A stretch of 64,000 bases of DNA. Source: Pedobacter sp. KBW06 (GTDB lineage: Bacteria > Bacteroidota > Bacteroidia > Sphingobacteriales > Sphingobacteriaceae). Within the stretch, counting starts at the first letter, position 1; every line of letters begins with the position of its first letter. The stretch spans positions 624,962 to 688,961 of the forward strand of contig NZ_QAJL01000005.1 in the NCBI RefSeq assembly GCF_003852525.1. The letters run 5' to 3'. Shown here piece after piece: positions 18,193 to 27,611 of the stretch. The notes beneath the pieces were generated by a model that saw only the letters and a list, made by a program, of their open reading frames with translations, did no database searches and was not told where the DNA came from. The translations under genes and the position numbers were made by a program.

Positions 18193-18900
18193 ATGTTACG
18201 TCATTATTTTGTAAGTTCTATCGTTTTAACAACGCTGTTTTCCATGGCATCCTTGTTTTCTTCCTGTGCCGGCGGACAAGGAAATGAGCAATCCGGAAAA
18301 GAAAAAGCAGATTCAACGAAATCCACGGAAAAGAAAACCGATGATAAAGGCTTAAAGAAGATCCTGTTTTTTGGAACGAGCCTTACGGCAGGTTATGGCC
18401 TTGATGTGACGGAAGCTTTTCCCGCGCTGATCCATCATAAGATCGATTCCCTGAAATTGCCTTATAAAGTAGTTAATGCAGGATTAAGCGGGGAAACCTC
18501 AGCCGCAGGAAAAACAAGGATCGACTGGTTATTGAACCAGCCTTTTGACATCATGGTCCTGGAACTTGGGGCAAATGATGGATTAAGAGGCCTTCCGCTG
18601 GCTGAAACAAAAGAGAACCTTCAGCAAATCACCGATAAGGTGAAAAAGAAATACCCTCAGGTCAGGTTTGTACTTGCAGGAATGCAAATTCCACCGAGCA
18701 TGGGCGCTGAGTATGCGCAGGAATTCAAATCTATTTTTCCGGCATTGGCAAAGAAAAACAATATGGTATTGATCCCTTTCCTGCTGCAGGGCGTTGGTGG
18801 TGTACCTAAACTCAACCAGAAAGACGGAATTCATCCGACAGTGGAAGGACAAAAAATTCTGGCCGACAATGTATGGGCCCAGCTAAAAGGGCTTTTGTAA
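18193..18900 (+). CDS. SGNH arylesterase/lysophospholipase, TesA-like lipoprotein
   Basis: A 235-residue esterase. It has a lipoprotein signal ending in SLFSSC (Cys25), followed by a Lys- and Ser-rich linker. The SGNH blocks are visible: block I FGTSLTAGYG with Ser63, block II GLSGE with Gly100, block III GANDG with Asn128, and block V DGIHP with Asp211 and His214. Block I has Thr in place of the Asp of GDSL. TesA-type enzymes hydrolyse thioesters, lysophospholipids and aryl esters in the periplasm. Here it would be membrane-anchored. It diverges from the YbbA/YbbP-type ABC genes, as in the E. coli order. The K+ channel gene follows 28 bp later and may share the transcript. Confidence 0.92.
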   Translation: MLRHYFVSSIVLTTLFSMASLFSSCAGGQGNEQSGKEKADSTKSTEKKTDDKGLKKILFFGTSLTAGYGLDVTEAFPALIHHKIDSLKLPYKVVNAGLSGETSAAGKTRIDWLLNQPFDIMVLELGANDGLRGLPLAETKENLQQITDKVKKKYPQVRFVLAGMQIPPSMGAEYAQEFKSIFPALAKKNNMVLIPFLLQGVGGVPKLNQKDGIHPTVEGQKILADNVWAQLKGLL

Positions 18901-18928
18901 AGAAATCAGGGAATTCCAATAAAGAACT

Positions 18929-19753
18929 ATGAATACGGAGAACGAAAAGAATAAAGACTGGCGGGCGAAGCTCCATGAAATCATTTATGAATCCAATACC
19001 TTTGCCGGAAAAGCTTTCGATGTAGCGCTGCTCATTGCTATTTTTGCCAGTATCCTCGTGGTGATGCTGGACAGCATTGAAAGTTATCACAGGCAATTCG
19101 GCTCGTTTTTTTCTGCGATTGAATGGACATTTACGGTGCTGTTTACCATAGAATATATACTTCGGCTTGTGATCATTAAACATCCGCTCAATTATGTGAA
19201 AAGCCCGCTTGGCATCATTGATCTGCTCGCCCTGATTCCTTCCTATCTGAGCGTCATTTTTGTAGGTGCGCAGTCTTTGCTCGCTTTGCGTGCTTTAAGG
19301 CTATTGCGGATTTTCAGGATCTTTAAGTTAGGCCGGTTTCTTTCGGAAATGAAGTTCCTAACCGTGGCCATCAGTGGCAGCCTGCGCAAGATCAGCATAT
19401 TTATGCTCACTGTTCTTACGCTTGTGGTGATTCTGGGTTCTGTCATGTACCTGGTGGAGAACAGGGAAAACGGATTTTCCAGTATTCCCGAGAGCATTTA
19501 CTGGGCCATTGTGACCATTACCACCGTTGGTTATGGAGACATCTCCCCTGTTACGCCTATGGGCAAGTTTGTGGCCTCATTCATGATGCTGATCGGCTAT
19601 GCGATCATTGCCGTCCCCACCGGAATTATCACCACCGAAATGGCTGCAGCAGCAAGAAATAAAGGATTCCACCATCAGGTATGTCCCGGATGTGGACGTG
19701 AAGGCCATGATCAGGATGCTAAATTCTGTAAGTATTGCGCAACAAAGCTTTAA
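18929..19753 (+). CDS. Voltage-gated-type K+ channel with C-terminal zinc ribbon
   Basis: A 274-residue inner-membrane channel with a full six-helix voltage-gated layout. S4 carries positive charges every third residue (R121, R124, R127, R130, K133, R136). The pore has the K+ selectivity filter TVGYGD at 199-204. After S6 a short cytoplasmic tail holds four cysteines, C252, C255, C267 and C270, which make a zinc ribbon (VCPGCG, FCKYC). Some related bacterial channels share this tail. It should let K+ leave the cell on depolarisation. It follows the esterase gene by 28 bp on the same strand. Confidence 0.93.
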   Translation: MNTENEKNKDWRAKLHEIIYESNTFAGKAFDVALLIAIFASILVVMLDSIESYHRQFGSFFSAIEWTFTVLFTIEYILRLVIIKHPLNYVKSPLGIIDLLALIPSYLSVIFVGAQSLLALRALRLLRIFRIFKLGRFLSEMKFLTVAISGSLRKISIFMLTVLTLVVILGSVMYLVENRENGFSSIPESIYWAIVTITTVGYGDISPVTPMGKFVASFMMLIGYAIIAVPTGIITTEMAAAARNKGFHHQVCPGCGREGHDQDAKFCKYCATKL

Positions 19754-19763
19754 GTGCTAAGTT

Positions 19764-20450
19764 TTAGAACTGAATCTCACTGAACCATTTTGCATAAATG
19801 GCATCATAGATTCCGTTTTCTCTCAGCATTTTCAGACCTGTATTGAATTGTTTTCTCAACTCCAGGTCCCCTTTTTTCATGGCAATGGCATAATGGGAAT
19901 CGGTATTGGGCAGGAACATGCCTATTTTCAGCTTGCTGTTATTCTGAAGAAAACCTCCCGCAATCGGCGAATCATCAACGAGCATATCGATCTTTCCTGC
20001 CTGAAGCTTTCTATACAGTTCCTTATTGGTATCTGCATGAAACATGTTGTTATCAGGGAATTTGGTATGGACATGTCTTTCTGCTTCTGTTGCCGTTCTA
20101 ACCCCAATGGTTTTGTTTTTAAAGTCTTTAAGCTCATCCAGTGCGCCTTCTGCAGGTACTACTGCACAAAGTCTGAAATGTAAATAAGGTTCTGTAAACT
20201 CAAGAATGTGCTTGCGTGAGGAAGTTACTGTTACTGCCGAACAAATCAGGTCTAATTCTCCTTTAAAAAGTTTCTCCAGGATCGTTTTCCACAAAGAAAC
20301 TTCGTAATGTATCTCAAAATCAAGGTGTTTAGCAATTTCACTTAATAAATCTACCTCAAATCCTTCAAATTTTTCAGAATTATAGTCCGAATGCATGGGA
20401 AATGGTGCGGCAGAATCTAAACCGACTTTCAATACTCTCTTTGGGGCCAT
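19764..20450 (-). CDS. Family 3 solute-binding protein without a signal peptide
   Basis: A 228-residue protein of the SBP_bac_3 family (type II periplasmic binding fold). The start, VLKVGLDSAAPFPMH, is that of amino-acid binding proteins, and FEGFEVDLLSEIAK and LDLICSAVTVTSSRK are typical sheet and hinge segments. No signal peptide or lipobox is present, and the codons upstream of the ATG, back to the first in-frame stop, encode nothing hydrophobic. So it probably stays in the cytoplasm or has lost export. It is transcribed alone, with no transporter genes nearby, which is unusual. It might be a cytoplasmic sensor or a related enzyme such as cyclohexadienyl dehydratase; the ligand is unknown. 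Confidence 0.8.
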   Translation of the reverse strand: MAPKRVLKVGLDSAAPFPMHSDYNSEKFEGFEVDLLSEIAKHLDFEIHYEVSLWKTILEKLFKGELDLICSAVTVTSSRKHILEFTEPYLHFRLCAVVPAEGALDELKDFKNKTIGVRTATEAERHVHTKFPDNNMFHADTNKELYRKLQAGKIDMLVDDSPIAGGFLQNNSKLKIGMFLPNTDSHYAIAMKKGDLELRKQFNTGLKMLRENGIYDAIYAKWFSEIQF

Positions 20451-20623
20451 AATTATTCCGGGATTAAGTGATTTGGCGCGGCTAATTTACGACAGTAAAA
20501 GCAATTTGTTCCTATAATGAATGTAAAGAAGATATTTCTTACAGGAATTTAAGCAAAAACTTTACATGTTGGACAAAATAAATAAAATTACATCAATGAA
20601 ATGAAAGGTTATAGCTAATTCTG

Positions 20624-20631
20624 TAACTTTG
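20624..20631 (+). promoter_or_regulatory. Candidate -7 promoter element upstream of map
   Basis: TAACTTTG matches the Bacteroidota -7 consensus TAnnTTTG and lies 23 bp before the methionine aminopeptidase start. No TTTG or TTG is found at the expected distance upstream, so only the -7 part is supported. Confidence 0.4.
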
Positions 20632-20654
20632 ATTGAAGAAATAAACGAGAAAAT

Positions 20655-21419
20655 ATGTCGATATCATCAGAAGCCGAGTTACTGGGTATCAGTAAAATAA
20701 GTGAAATTGTAGCCCTTGTTTTAAAGGAAATGAGGGAATATGCGGAGCCAGGAATGTCGGCTTTAGAGCTGGATAATTTTGGCGGAGCGCTGCTTCAGTC
20801 TAAAGGAGCAAAATCAGCACCGAGGTTGACTTACGGTTTTCCGGGATGGACCTGTATCAGCGTAAATAATGAAATTGCACATGGTATTCCTACTGAGAAT
20901 AAGGTCTTTAAAGAAGGTGACCTGATCAATATAGATGTATCTGCAGAGCTGGATGGCTTCTGGTCTGACAACGGAGGATCCTTCGTATTGGGACAGGATT
21001 TTTACAACCACGCCCCCTTGGTAGCAGCATCGAAAAGAATTTTAACAAAGGCACTTCAACATATTAAAGGAGGTGTAAAAATTTCTGAAATTGGAAGAAT
21101 CATAGAAACAGAAGCCAAAAAAGCAGGTTATATGGTGATTAAAAATCTTGCGGGACATGGTGTGGGCAGAAGCTTACATGAAGAACCGCATCAGATCCTT
21201 AATTATTATGACCGCTTTAATCAGGAAAGATTCAAGAAAAATTCTGTAGTGGCGATTGAGACTTTTATTGCTACCCAGTCCAGCCTTGCAGTGGAACAAG
21301 CTGACGGATGGACATTCTTAGGAAATAAAGGTGGTTTTGTAGCTCAGCATGAGCATACGATTATGGTTACAGGTGGCGCTCCGGTGATCCTGACCTCGAT
21401 GAATGAGATTTTTTCTTAA
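20655..21419 (+). CDS. map: Type I methionine aminopeptidase
   Basis: Removes the initiator Met from new proteins in the cytoplasm. It has 254 residues, the normal length for type I. The five metal ligands are all present: Asp94 and Asp105 (INIDV and SDNGG), His168 (GHGVG), Glu202 (AIETF) and Glu233 (QHEHT). His76 and His175 match the substrate-binding histidines. There is no extra N-terminal domain. The gene stands alone, whereas the main map gene in many Bacteroidota lies among ribosomal protein genes, so this could be a second copy. A strong 14-bp hairpin terminator begins 6 bp after the stop. Confidence 0.94.
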   Translation: MSISSEAELLGISKISEIVALVLKEMREYAEPGMSALELDNFGGALLQSKGAKSAPRLTYGFPGWTCISVNNEIAHGIPTENKVFKEGDLINIDVSAELDGFWSDNGGSFVLGQDFYNHAPLVAASKRILTKALQHIKGGVKISEIGRIIETEAKKAGYMVIKNLAGHGVGRSLHEEPHQILNYYDRFNQERFKKNSVVAIETFIATQSSLAVEQADGWTFLGNKGGFVAQHEHTIMVTGGAPVILTSMNEIFS

Positions 21420-21424
21420 CTAAC

Positions 21425-21473
21425 TGTATGAGGTCTGGAGAAAACCAGACCTCATACAATATGTCTTATTTTT
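21425..21473 (+). terminator. Rho-independent terminator of map
   Basis: A perfect 14-bp stem, TGTATGAGGTCTGG at 21425-21438 and its complement at 21445-21458, has a 6-base loop. A T-rich stretch (21466-21473) follows. It begins 6 bp after the map stop. Confidence 0.85.
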
Positions 21474-21500
21474 CAGGAAAATGTGGTCATTTAAGCGCCC

Positions 21501-22187
21501 TTAGTTTACAGAAAATACAGCGAGTTCAGATTCAGAAGTATTTCCTTTGGTATCCCGGGTCAGTACCCGCCAGTAATATTTCGTTTTAGAGGTCACAAAA
21601 ACATTCTCTAAACGCATCTCTGTCACTCCTTTATATAACAAAGGTGGATTTGCAACGGTCCCAAAGTAGACATCATAGTTCAAAATATCATTATCAGTAT
21701 CACTTCCCTTCCAATTTAGTGTTATTTTACCATTCAGCGCGTTCAGCTGACCGCTGGCCGGAGTTAATCCGTCTGCAGGAAATGGCGCATAAGAAAGAAT
21801 TCCATCTCCGGAATTATAAAATTTCCAGCTCTCACTTTGTGTAGTCCTGTTACCGGAGGCTGATTTGGATACGACAAACCAGGAATAAGGCGTATTTTTT
21901 AGCAGGGAGACTGAGGCTTCAGTTGCAGGTACCGATTTGGTATCAGAGAGTCCGGTCAGCAGGTTTTTAATAACAAGATCATAGCTCCCGGTATTCACCG
22001 CGTTATTCCACTTAAATACGACTGTACTCTGCGCCGAAGATGTTTCTGTTCCTGTAATACACAAGGCATTTTGTTCCGGGAAAACCAACAATGCTTTTCC
22101 CGGCTCCAGAACAGGACCATCTGTCTTTTTCTTGCTACATCCTGTCAGCAGGAAACAGGCAATGATGATATAGATAAAGTTTCTCAT
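21501..22187 (-). CDS. Lipoprotein with fibronectin type III-like repeats
   Basis: A 228-residue lipoprotein with the signal FLLTGCSKKK (Cys17). It has two beta-sandwich units of about 90 residues with strand and Trp/Tyr patterns like fibronectin type III (FKWNNAVNTGSYDLVI, and LNWKGSDTDNDILNYDVYFGT with YYWRVLTRD). The start ATG overlaps the stop of the 1642-residue gene upstream by 4 bp (ATGA), so it is the second gene of that operon. It probably sits in the outer membrane or on the surface and may bind or anchor the large cargo protein. That role is inference. I do not recognise a more exact family. Confidence 0.8.
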   Translation of the reverse strand: MRNFIYIIIACFLLTGCSKKKTDGPVLEPGKALLVFPEQNALCITGTETSSAQSTVVFKWNNAVNTGSYDLVIKNLLTGLSDTKSVPATEASVSLLKNTPYSWFVVSKSASGNRTTQSESWKFYNSGDGILSYAPFPADGLTPASGQLNALNGKITLNWKGSDTDNDILNYDVYFGTVANPPLLYKGVTEMRLENVFVTSKTKYYWRVLTRDTKGNTSESELAVFSVN

Positions 22188-25100
22188 TTTTTAACAATTT
22201 TATGAATGGTCCGGGTATCGTCAAGCGTCAGTTTCAAAACATACAATCCGGAAACGAATCTGGTCATATCGACCGCTATGGGACTACCGCTGTTTACAAA
22301 AGTTTTACTGTAGATGATTCTTCCACTGATATCAGTGACATCAACGCTACCTTTCGAGGCGCTGCTGCTGCTTAAATCTATATTAAGCCAATCTGTAACC
22401 GGATTCGGGTAGGGTGTGATGGTGCTTAGCGGAAGATTTTTTTCGAAGACTCCCTGGCAGGCCTTATCCGTAGAAACGCTGAGCTTATTCGGTCCATTTT
22501 CCAGTTTCAGGCTCAACTGTGATTTATTGGTTTCAAAGCGCTTTCCATTGAGCGTTACGATGTAAAGATCTGCCCCGCTCATGTTCAGGGTCAGTGACTG
22601 GTCCCGCTCGTTCACTGCAGAATAGACCGACAGGTTCTGAGGTGCGCCTATAGTCAGGTTAAAACAGCGCTCAAAAGAAGCATTACCTTCAATCGATAAA
22701 CACAGCTTATAATCTCCGCTTGCCAATCCGTTTACATTAAGACTATCAGTAAATGCATAATTTTGCGCCGTCTGGCCTACAGCTGTTACTACAGCTTTGT
22801 AGTTGAACTTCTGCTTCGCTTTTACTTTGATCAGACCATTGCTATTCCCCTTACAGCTCACTTCATTCATACTGATGCTGAAAAGATCGGCTGGCAATAC
22901 AGGTGGTTTATGGATATTTACATAACGTATTGCTGATTTTTTCATATTGAGTTCCGGATTGATTTCCGTTACTATAATTTTACCCGCTCCCGGCAGGTCC
23001 CAGTTTACGCTGGCATCATTGCCTGTGGAACTCACTGTACCACCTACTGCAGCCCAGGCATAAGTATTCCCCGCATGGTTCATTGTTGTGTAGCGAATGT
23101 TATTGGAAAAATTTGCAACACTATCCGGGCCTGTAATTTCCGGTGCCGGCATATCCTGAACATTCACTTCTAAAGACCTGGTTTCAGCCTGACCACAGCT
23201 GTTGTAAGGCCTGGCCGTCAATTGGAATTTACCTGCCTGCTTCCAGGTCACCTGGATGAGGTTGTTTTTGTATTCAATATCGGCGGGGCCATTTGCCGTC
23301 CAGTTGTAAAACGTACCATTAACTGCCGGTACGGAATAGCTATTCCTGACCGATGAAGCCACCTTAGTTTCTCCACTGATATAGCCGGCGTTTACAGGTA
23401 GTTTTGTTTGACCACCTACTTTGATCAATTTTCCCCGTTTTCCCATAAGGTATACCACCTTATCAACAACGGTAAGACCGTAAATATCTGAATCAGAAAG
23501 GACGAGCTTCCAGCTGATCCCTCCATCAAAAGACTCATATAGCTCACTTGTATTCCCATTGTAGTTCACAAGACCATAGCCATGCAGTTTATCTGTAAAT
23601 TTAAGCGCAACAAAATGAAGCCTGATCTGTGATATAATCGGGGTCCATGTGTTGCCTCCGTCGGTGGTGCGAAATAGTTTACCATCATTTGCGCCAATCA
23701 GACCAGTTTGAGCATCAAAAAAATAAAGTGCCCGCATGAAGGGCTCACCTGGCAAAGCTGAGCCTGACCATGATTTACCCTGATCCGTAGTTTTGTACAA
23801 TTTACCATACGTAAGTCCAAATCCGTTTTGTTCATCAATGAACTGAAAATCCCAGAGCCCTGCGGCCCCTTCATTTACCGCCATCTTTGACCATGAATCT
23901 CCGCCATCTGTAGTTTTAAAGATGTAGGTATGGTTTGTCACAAAGCCAATCTTCTCATTTATGAAATATATGTTGTAAGCATTTGAATAATCGGCCGGGG
24001 TACGTTTTACCCATGTTGCTCCGGCATCAACAGTTTTGTAAAGATTATACAGGTCTCCATAGAAGCCGATATCTTTGTTTATAAAGAAACTGCTCCGTAC
24101 GCTATTATAGCTATCACTGCTGATGTTTATTTTCTCCCAGTTTATGCCTCCGTCATTTGTTTTTAAATTATCCGAACCAAAAATATAACCCACCTTGTTT
24201 TCAAAAAAGTGACCTCTATAATAATCACCATCCATCATGATTGATCTGGTTTTCCATGGTCCGGCGCCATCTTTCAGAAGTATTGTCCTGGCCTGCTCAG
24301 CTGTACTGCCTAAACCTGTACCATGCCCCACGATGCAATATTTGTTGGAAACCTTGTTATAGGCGAGTCCCAGCAAAGTGCCCGATGCGTATGGTTCAAG
24401 ACTCCAGCTTTGGCCACCATCTGTGGTCTTATACAATGACGAACCATTAAATCCAGACAGGATATATCCGTTTTGCTCGTCTGTAAAATTGATTCGCGTA
24501 ACGCTACCGTCTGTATAGGTACCCGCTTTTGTCCAGGTATTTCCACCATCTATTGTTTTTTGCACAATTCCGGATGAACTTGTCATATAGCCTGTTTTGC
24601 TATTCACAAAAGTGATCGCATTAAACGCTGAATTATATCCGGGATCAGCTATGGTGATCCTTTCCCAGGTTACACCACCGTCTTTAGTACGGGTGAGTAA
24701 TTTTCCAGAACCGCAGATAAAGCCATTATTTTCATCAGTGAATGCTGCACTGTATGGCCGGTCACTGGAGAAATTTGCATTCATTTTTTTCCAGGTTTTA
24801 CCGCCGTCTATCGTCTTATAAAGCTTGTTTTCACCAAAAGCAAATCCAATCAGGGAAGAATAGAACTGAAAATTATTGAGGTAGGGATAAGCCATGTCAG
24901 GAGAGGAAATCGGGAACCAGCTGTCGCCTCCATTTTCCGTTTTTAGTATCGTTCCATAATAACCTATAATATAACCTGTACGTTCGTCTGTCATCTGTAT
25001 CTTTGAAAAAGAGTCACTGACCCCGGAGTTGATCACTTTCCAGTCCTTCCCATCGTTATCAGACAATAGAATCTTGCCATTGTTGCCGACGGCGATAATG

Positions 25101-27112
25101 CGAGAATTGACGTAAGCGACATCATCAAGGGTATAATTCATCATTTCGACAGCAGGGCCACAGGTTTCTGCAGCCAGGTTTTTCTGAATATTGCTGACAG
25201 AGATGTTGAACGTTTTTTCATTGCTTACCGTAGCAGTACTTGCTTTTACCCTGATCGTGTAACTATTTTTGGTATTGAAATCAAACAACTGACCGGACTT
25301 TAGTATGCCGTCTTCAATTTTAAAACTCTTATTGTCTGTATCTCCCAGACCGGTCGTAAATGTATATTGGTAGCTCTCTCCCCCATTTTCCGCCTTAAAA
25401 TTCCCTATTAACGTATTTAAAGCTGCATTTTCTCCGATTGATTTGTTAGTCAGGTCGAACGCGGTAATGCTGTTACTAAAGGAAATCGTCTTGACCAGTC
25501 CCTCCACCGCGACCATTGTTTTCGCGGTACCAGAAGCCAGTCCATTCAGGTTCACGCTTGTCTCACCATTAAAGCTATCGTTACTTTTCACAATCAGCAT
25601 GCCTTTTATTTCCTCCTCTTTGGAAGGAAGATAATGCAGGTTAAAAGTAGTTGACTGACCGGGTGACAAGGTTTGATCAGGTAGGCCGCTCAGGTAAAAC
25701 GATGATCCTGTTACGCTGATGTCTCCAAATCCAAGAGCCGCATTTCCTGTATTTTTTATGGTGATCAGGGTGGTCGATACGCTGTCCTTTTTCGTTTCCA
25801 TTTTAAGGATACTACCGTCAACCAGATTCTGATAGCCACCTGTCATTTGCATTTGCCCCTCGGCTTTGTTATTCCAAAGGTTTTGTCCACCGGCGATAAA
25901 ATATATCAGGCCATTTACATCAAACAAGTTATCCGGATTTTCAGGGCGGCTCTGCTCTTCCCTTGGGGCGGTGCTGCCATCATAGCTCCACAAAGTCCGG
26001 TTGCCTGTAAAATATAGTTTTTGGTTAGACACGATCGGCTTCTTTAGTAATGTCACATCAGAAACTTTGACCGTCCCGCCTTCGGTTCCATCACTGCTGA
26101 ATAAGGAATGATTATTTGAAACGGCAAAGTATAACTTATTCTTAAACTGGCAAAAACTGCTCATGCCTGAAGCACTGATGTGTACCTGCCTACTGAAAGA
26201 TTTGACGGCTTTGGTACCCTCCGGGCTGCCGTTACTTTTCCATAACACATCATTGTTATTTTCCTTATCCGTCCTGATTGAAAAATAGAAATCATTTCCA
26301 ACCTGTGTAATGTTGTCGATATCAAGATCACCATACGTAGCAGCCTCAAAAGACTGCAGCAGCGTCGCAGCATCAGTGGCCGGATTTCTTTTATAAAGTC
26401 TGATTTTCTGGCGGTAACTTGTATTCGTGATGTACACAAGCTCCTCGTTTATATTTGTCAGCAAATCGACAGTGTAGTAGTCGTCGGTCACAATTTTCAC
26501 CGTTCCACCAACCGTTCCATCTGTTTTCCATAACGAACCGGGTCCATTGGTAAAGTATAATATATTTCCAACCTGAGTCAGTTGCCCTGGCCCATAATAT
26601 TCATCTTTTGTCAGCTGTATGGTGCCGGCAGGTGTACCATCGGTTTTCCATAGACCAGGATAAAGCCCCCCTTCACTGGCAATAAAATATAAGCTGCCAT
26701 TACAAACTGTAAACCGGCTGGGATTGGATCCTTTTTCAGTGTTGTTTCCGGAATTAATGTTCTTGAGCATTACTGTGCCGGCAGTAGTTCCGTCCGTAAC
26801 CCATAGCTCTAATCCGTTGATCCCGTCGTTTGCAGAAAAATAGACTTTTCCACGAAAGAAATAAAGATTTGAGACCTGGCCGGAGGCATCACCCGGATTA
26901 ATGTCTTTGACCAGCTTTGTTCCTTCTTTGCTTGCGTCGGTTTTCCATAATTCTATCTCATTTGCATCCTTTTGGCCCGCAAATAGCAATAGGTTATCCA
27001 GTTTGGTAAAAGAAGAAACCGATCGAAAACTTTTAATAAAATTCTGAGAAAAAACAGAAGAATAGCCGCAGAGTACGATGACTACCAGCACGGCGAACGC
27101 TTTTTTAAACAT
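22184..27112 (-). CDS. Giant repeat protein secreted by the type IX system
   Basis: A 1642-residue protein with a signal peptide (cleavage near residue 22, SVFSQ). Domain order: beta-propeller-type ELWKTDGT repeats (about 35-400, WKTDGT / GGTV pairs), an immunoglobulin-like 'choice-of-anchor' unit (about 440-535), a cadherin-like unit (about 550-645), a long array of YCF48/BNR-type repeats (about 650-1200, each with KTTDGG and SW), PKD-like units (about 1210-1400), and a type IX sorting domain at the C-terminus (about 1570-1642, PYPNPV and GLYVLKL). It should be secreted across the outer membrane and fixed on the surface. The role may be adhesion or binding. It shares a 4-bp overlap with the downstream lipoprotein. 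Domain borders are approximate. Confidence 0.88.
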   Translation of the reverse strand: MFKKAFAVLVVIVLCGYSSVFSQNFIKSFRSVSSFTKLDNLLLFAGQKDANEIELWKTDASKEGTKLVKDINPGDASGQVSNLYFFRGKVYFSANDGINGLELWVTDGTTAGTVMLKNINSGNNTEKGSNPSRFTVCNGSLYFIASEGGLYPGLWKTDGTPAGTIQLTKDEYYGPGQLTQVGNILYFTNGPGSLWKTDGTVGGTVKIVTDDYYTVDLLTNINEELVYITNTSYRQKIRLYKRNPATDAATLLQSFEAATYGDLDIDNITQVGNDFYFSIRTDKENNNDVLWKSNGSPEGTKAVKSFSRQVHISASGMSSFCQFKNKLYFAVSNNHSLFSSDGTEGGTVKVSDVTLLKKPIVSNQKLYFTGNRTLWSYDGSTAPREEQSRPENPDNLFDVNGLIYFIAGGQNLWNNKAEGQMQMTGGYQNLVDGSILKMETKKDSVSTTLITIKNTGNAALGFGDISVTGSSFYLSGLPDQTLSPGQSTTFNLHYLPSKEEEIKGMLIVKSNDSFNGETSVNLNGLASGTAKTMVAVEGLVKTISFSNSITAFDLTNKSIGENAALNTLIGNFKAENGGESYQYTFTTGLGDTDNKSFKIEDGILKSGQLFDFNTKNSYTIRVKASTATVSNEKTFNISVSNIQKNLAAETCGPAVEMMNYTLDDVAYVNSRIIAVGNNGKILLSDNDGKDWKVINSGVSDSFSKIQMTDERTGYIIGYYGTILKTENGGDSWFPISSPDMAYPYLNNFQFYSSLIGFAFGENKLYKTIDGGKTWKKMNANFSSDRPYSAAFTDENNGFICGSGKLLTRTKDGGVTWERITIADPGYNSAFNAITFVNSKTGYMTSSSGIVQKTIDGGNTWTKAGTYTDGSVTRINFTDEQNGYILSGFNGSSLYKTTDGGQSWSLEPYASGTLLGLAYNKVSNKYCIVGHGTGLGSTAEQARTILLKDGAGPWKTRSIMMDGDYYRGHFFENKVGYIFGSDNLKTNDGGINWEKINISSDSYNSVRSSFFINKDIGFYGDLYNLYKTVDAGATWVKRTPADYSNAYNIYFINEKIGFVTNHTYIFKTTDGGDSWSKMAVNEGAAGLWDFQFIDEQNGFGLTYGKLYKTTDQGKSWSGSALPGEPFMRALYFFDAQTGLIGANDGKLFRTTDGGNTWTPIISQIRLHFVALKFTDKLHGYGLVNYNGNTSELYESFDGGISWKLVLSDSDIYGLTVVDKVVYLMGKRGKLIKVGGQTKLPVNAGYISGETKVASSVRNSYSVPAVNGTFYNWTANGPADIEYKNNLIQVTWKQAGKFQLTARPYNSCGQAETRSLEVNVQDMPAPEITGPDSVANFSNNIRYTTMNHAGNTYAWAAVGGTVSSTGNDASVNWDLPGAGKIIVTEINPELNMKKSAIRYVNIHKPPVLPADLFSISMNEVSCKGNSNGLIKVKAKQKFNYKAVVTAVGQTAQNYAFTDSLNVNGLASGDYKLCLSIEGNASFERCFNLTIGAPQNLSVYSAVNERDQSLTLNMSGADLYIVTLNGKRFETNKSQLSLKLENGPNKLSVSTDKACQGVFEKNLPLSTITPYPNPVTDWLNIDLSSSSASKGSVDVTDISGRIIYSKTFVNSGSPIAVDMTRFVSGLYVLKLTLDDTRTIHKIVKK

Positions 27113-27144
27113 ATAGACTTACGAATAAGAGTGTTTCAGGAGAA

Positions 27145-27462
27145 TTAATGTTGTTTCATTTGCAAATCAATCAATTTATTAATTCCATCAATCCGATATT
27201 CATAAACTTTTAAAGTATCTGCTGGCTTTAATTTTTTATAGATCACCCAAAATTTTTCCATTGTTGGATTCACTTTCTCATTTACCTGTACTTTGGTCCA
27301 TTCCTTTTTTATTCCTCTGGCTACATATGCATTTGAAGAATCAAGGAGTGTTTTTGCAGCTTCCACCTGCAAACTATCACTAAGTGCTGCATTTGTGGTT
27401 TCCGAGTGGTTATTACAGGCAGCAATTGCCAAAGCAAATGGAATGAAAGCGTATTTTTTCAT
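27145..27462 (-). CDS. Small hypothetical lipoprotein
   Basis: The frame opens at 27540, but the ATG at 27462 gives a proper lipoprotein signal, MKKYAFIPFALAIAACNNH, with Cys16 in ALAIAAC. The protein is then about 105 residues. The mature part is Lys-rich and probably helical (VARGIKKEWTKVQVNEKVNP), with no family that I recognise. The gene lies 32 bp upstream of the 1642-residue gene on the same strand and may be the first gene of that unit. It diverges from the serine hydrolase. Function unknown. Confidence 0.65.
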   Translation of the reverse strand: MKKYAFIPFALAIAACNNHSETTNAALSDSLQVEAAKTLLDSSNAYVARGIKKEWTKVQVNEKVNPTMEKFWVIYKKLKPADTLKVYEYRIDGINKLIDLQMKQH

Positions 27463-27611
27463 GAAAATAGTTTTAATAAAAATAGGAGTAGTAAAAGTAA
27501 AAAAATAATATGCAAGTACGAAAATCTTCGACTTCATCATTGCTTAAATCTGCTGTAACCTGCCAGTCTCTTTTGTGGTCTTAGCATCTATATCACTTAA
27601 TTGATTGATTT

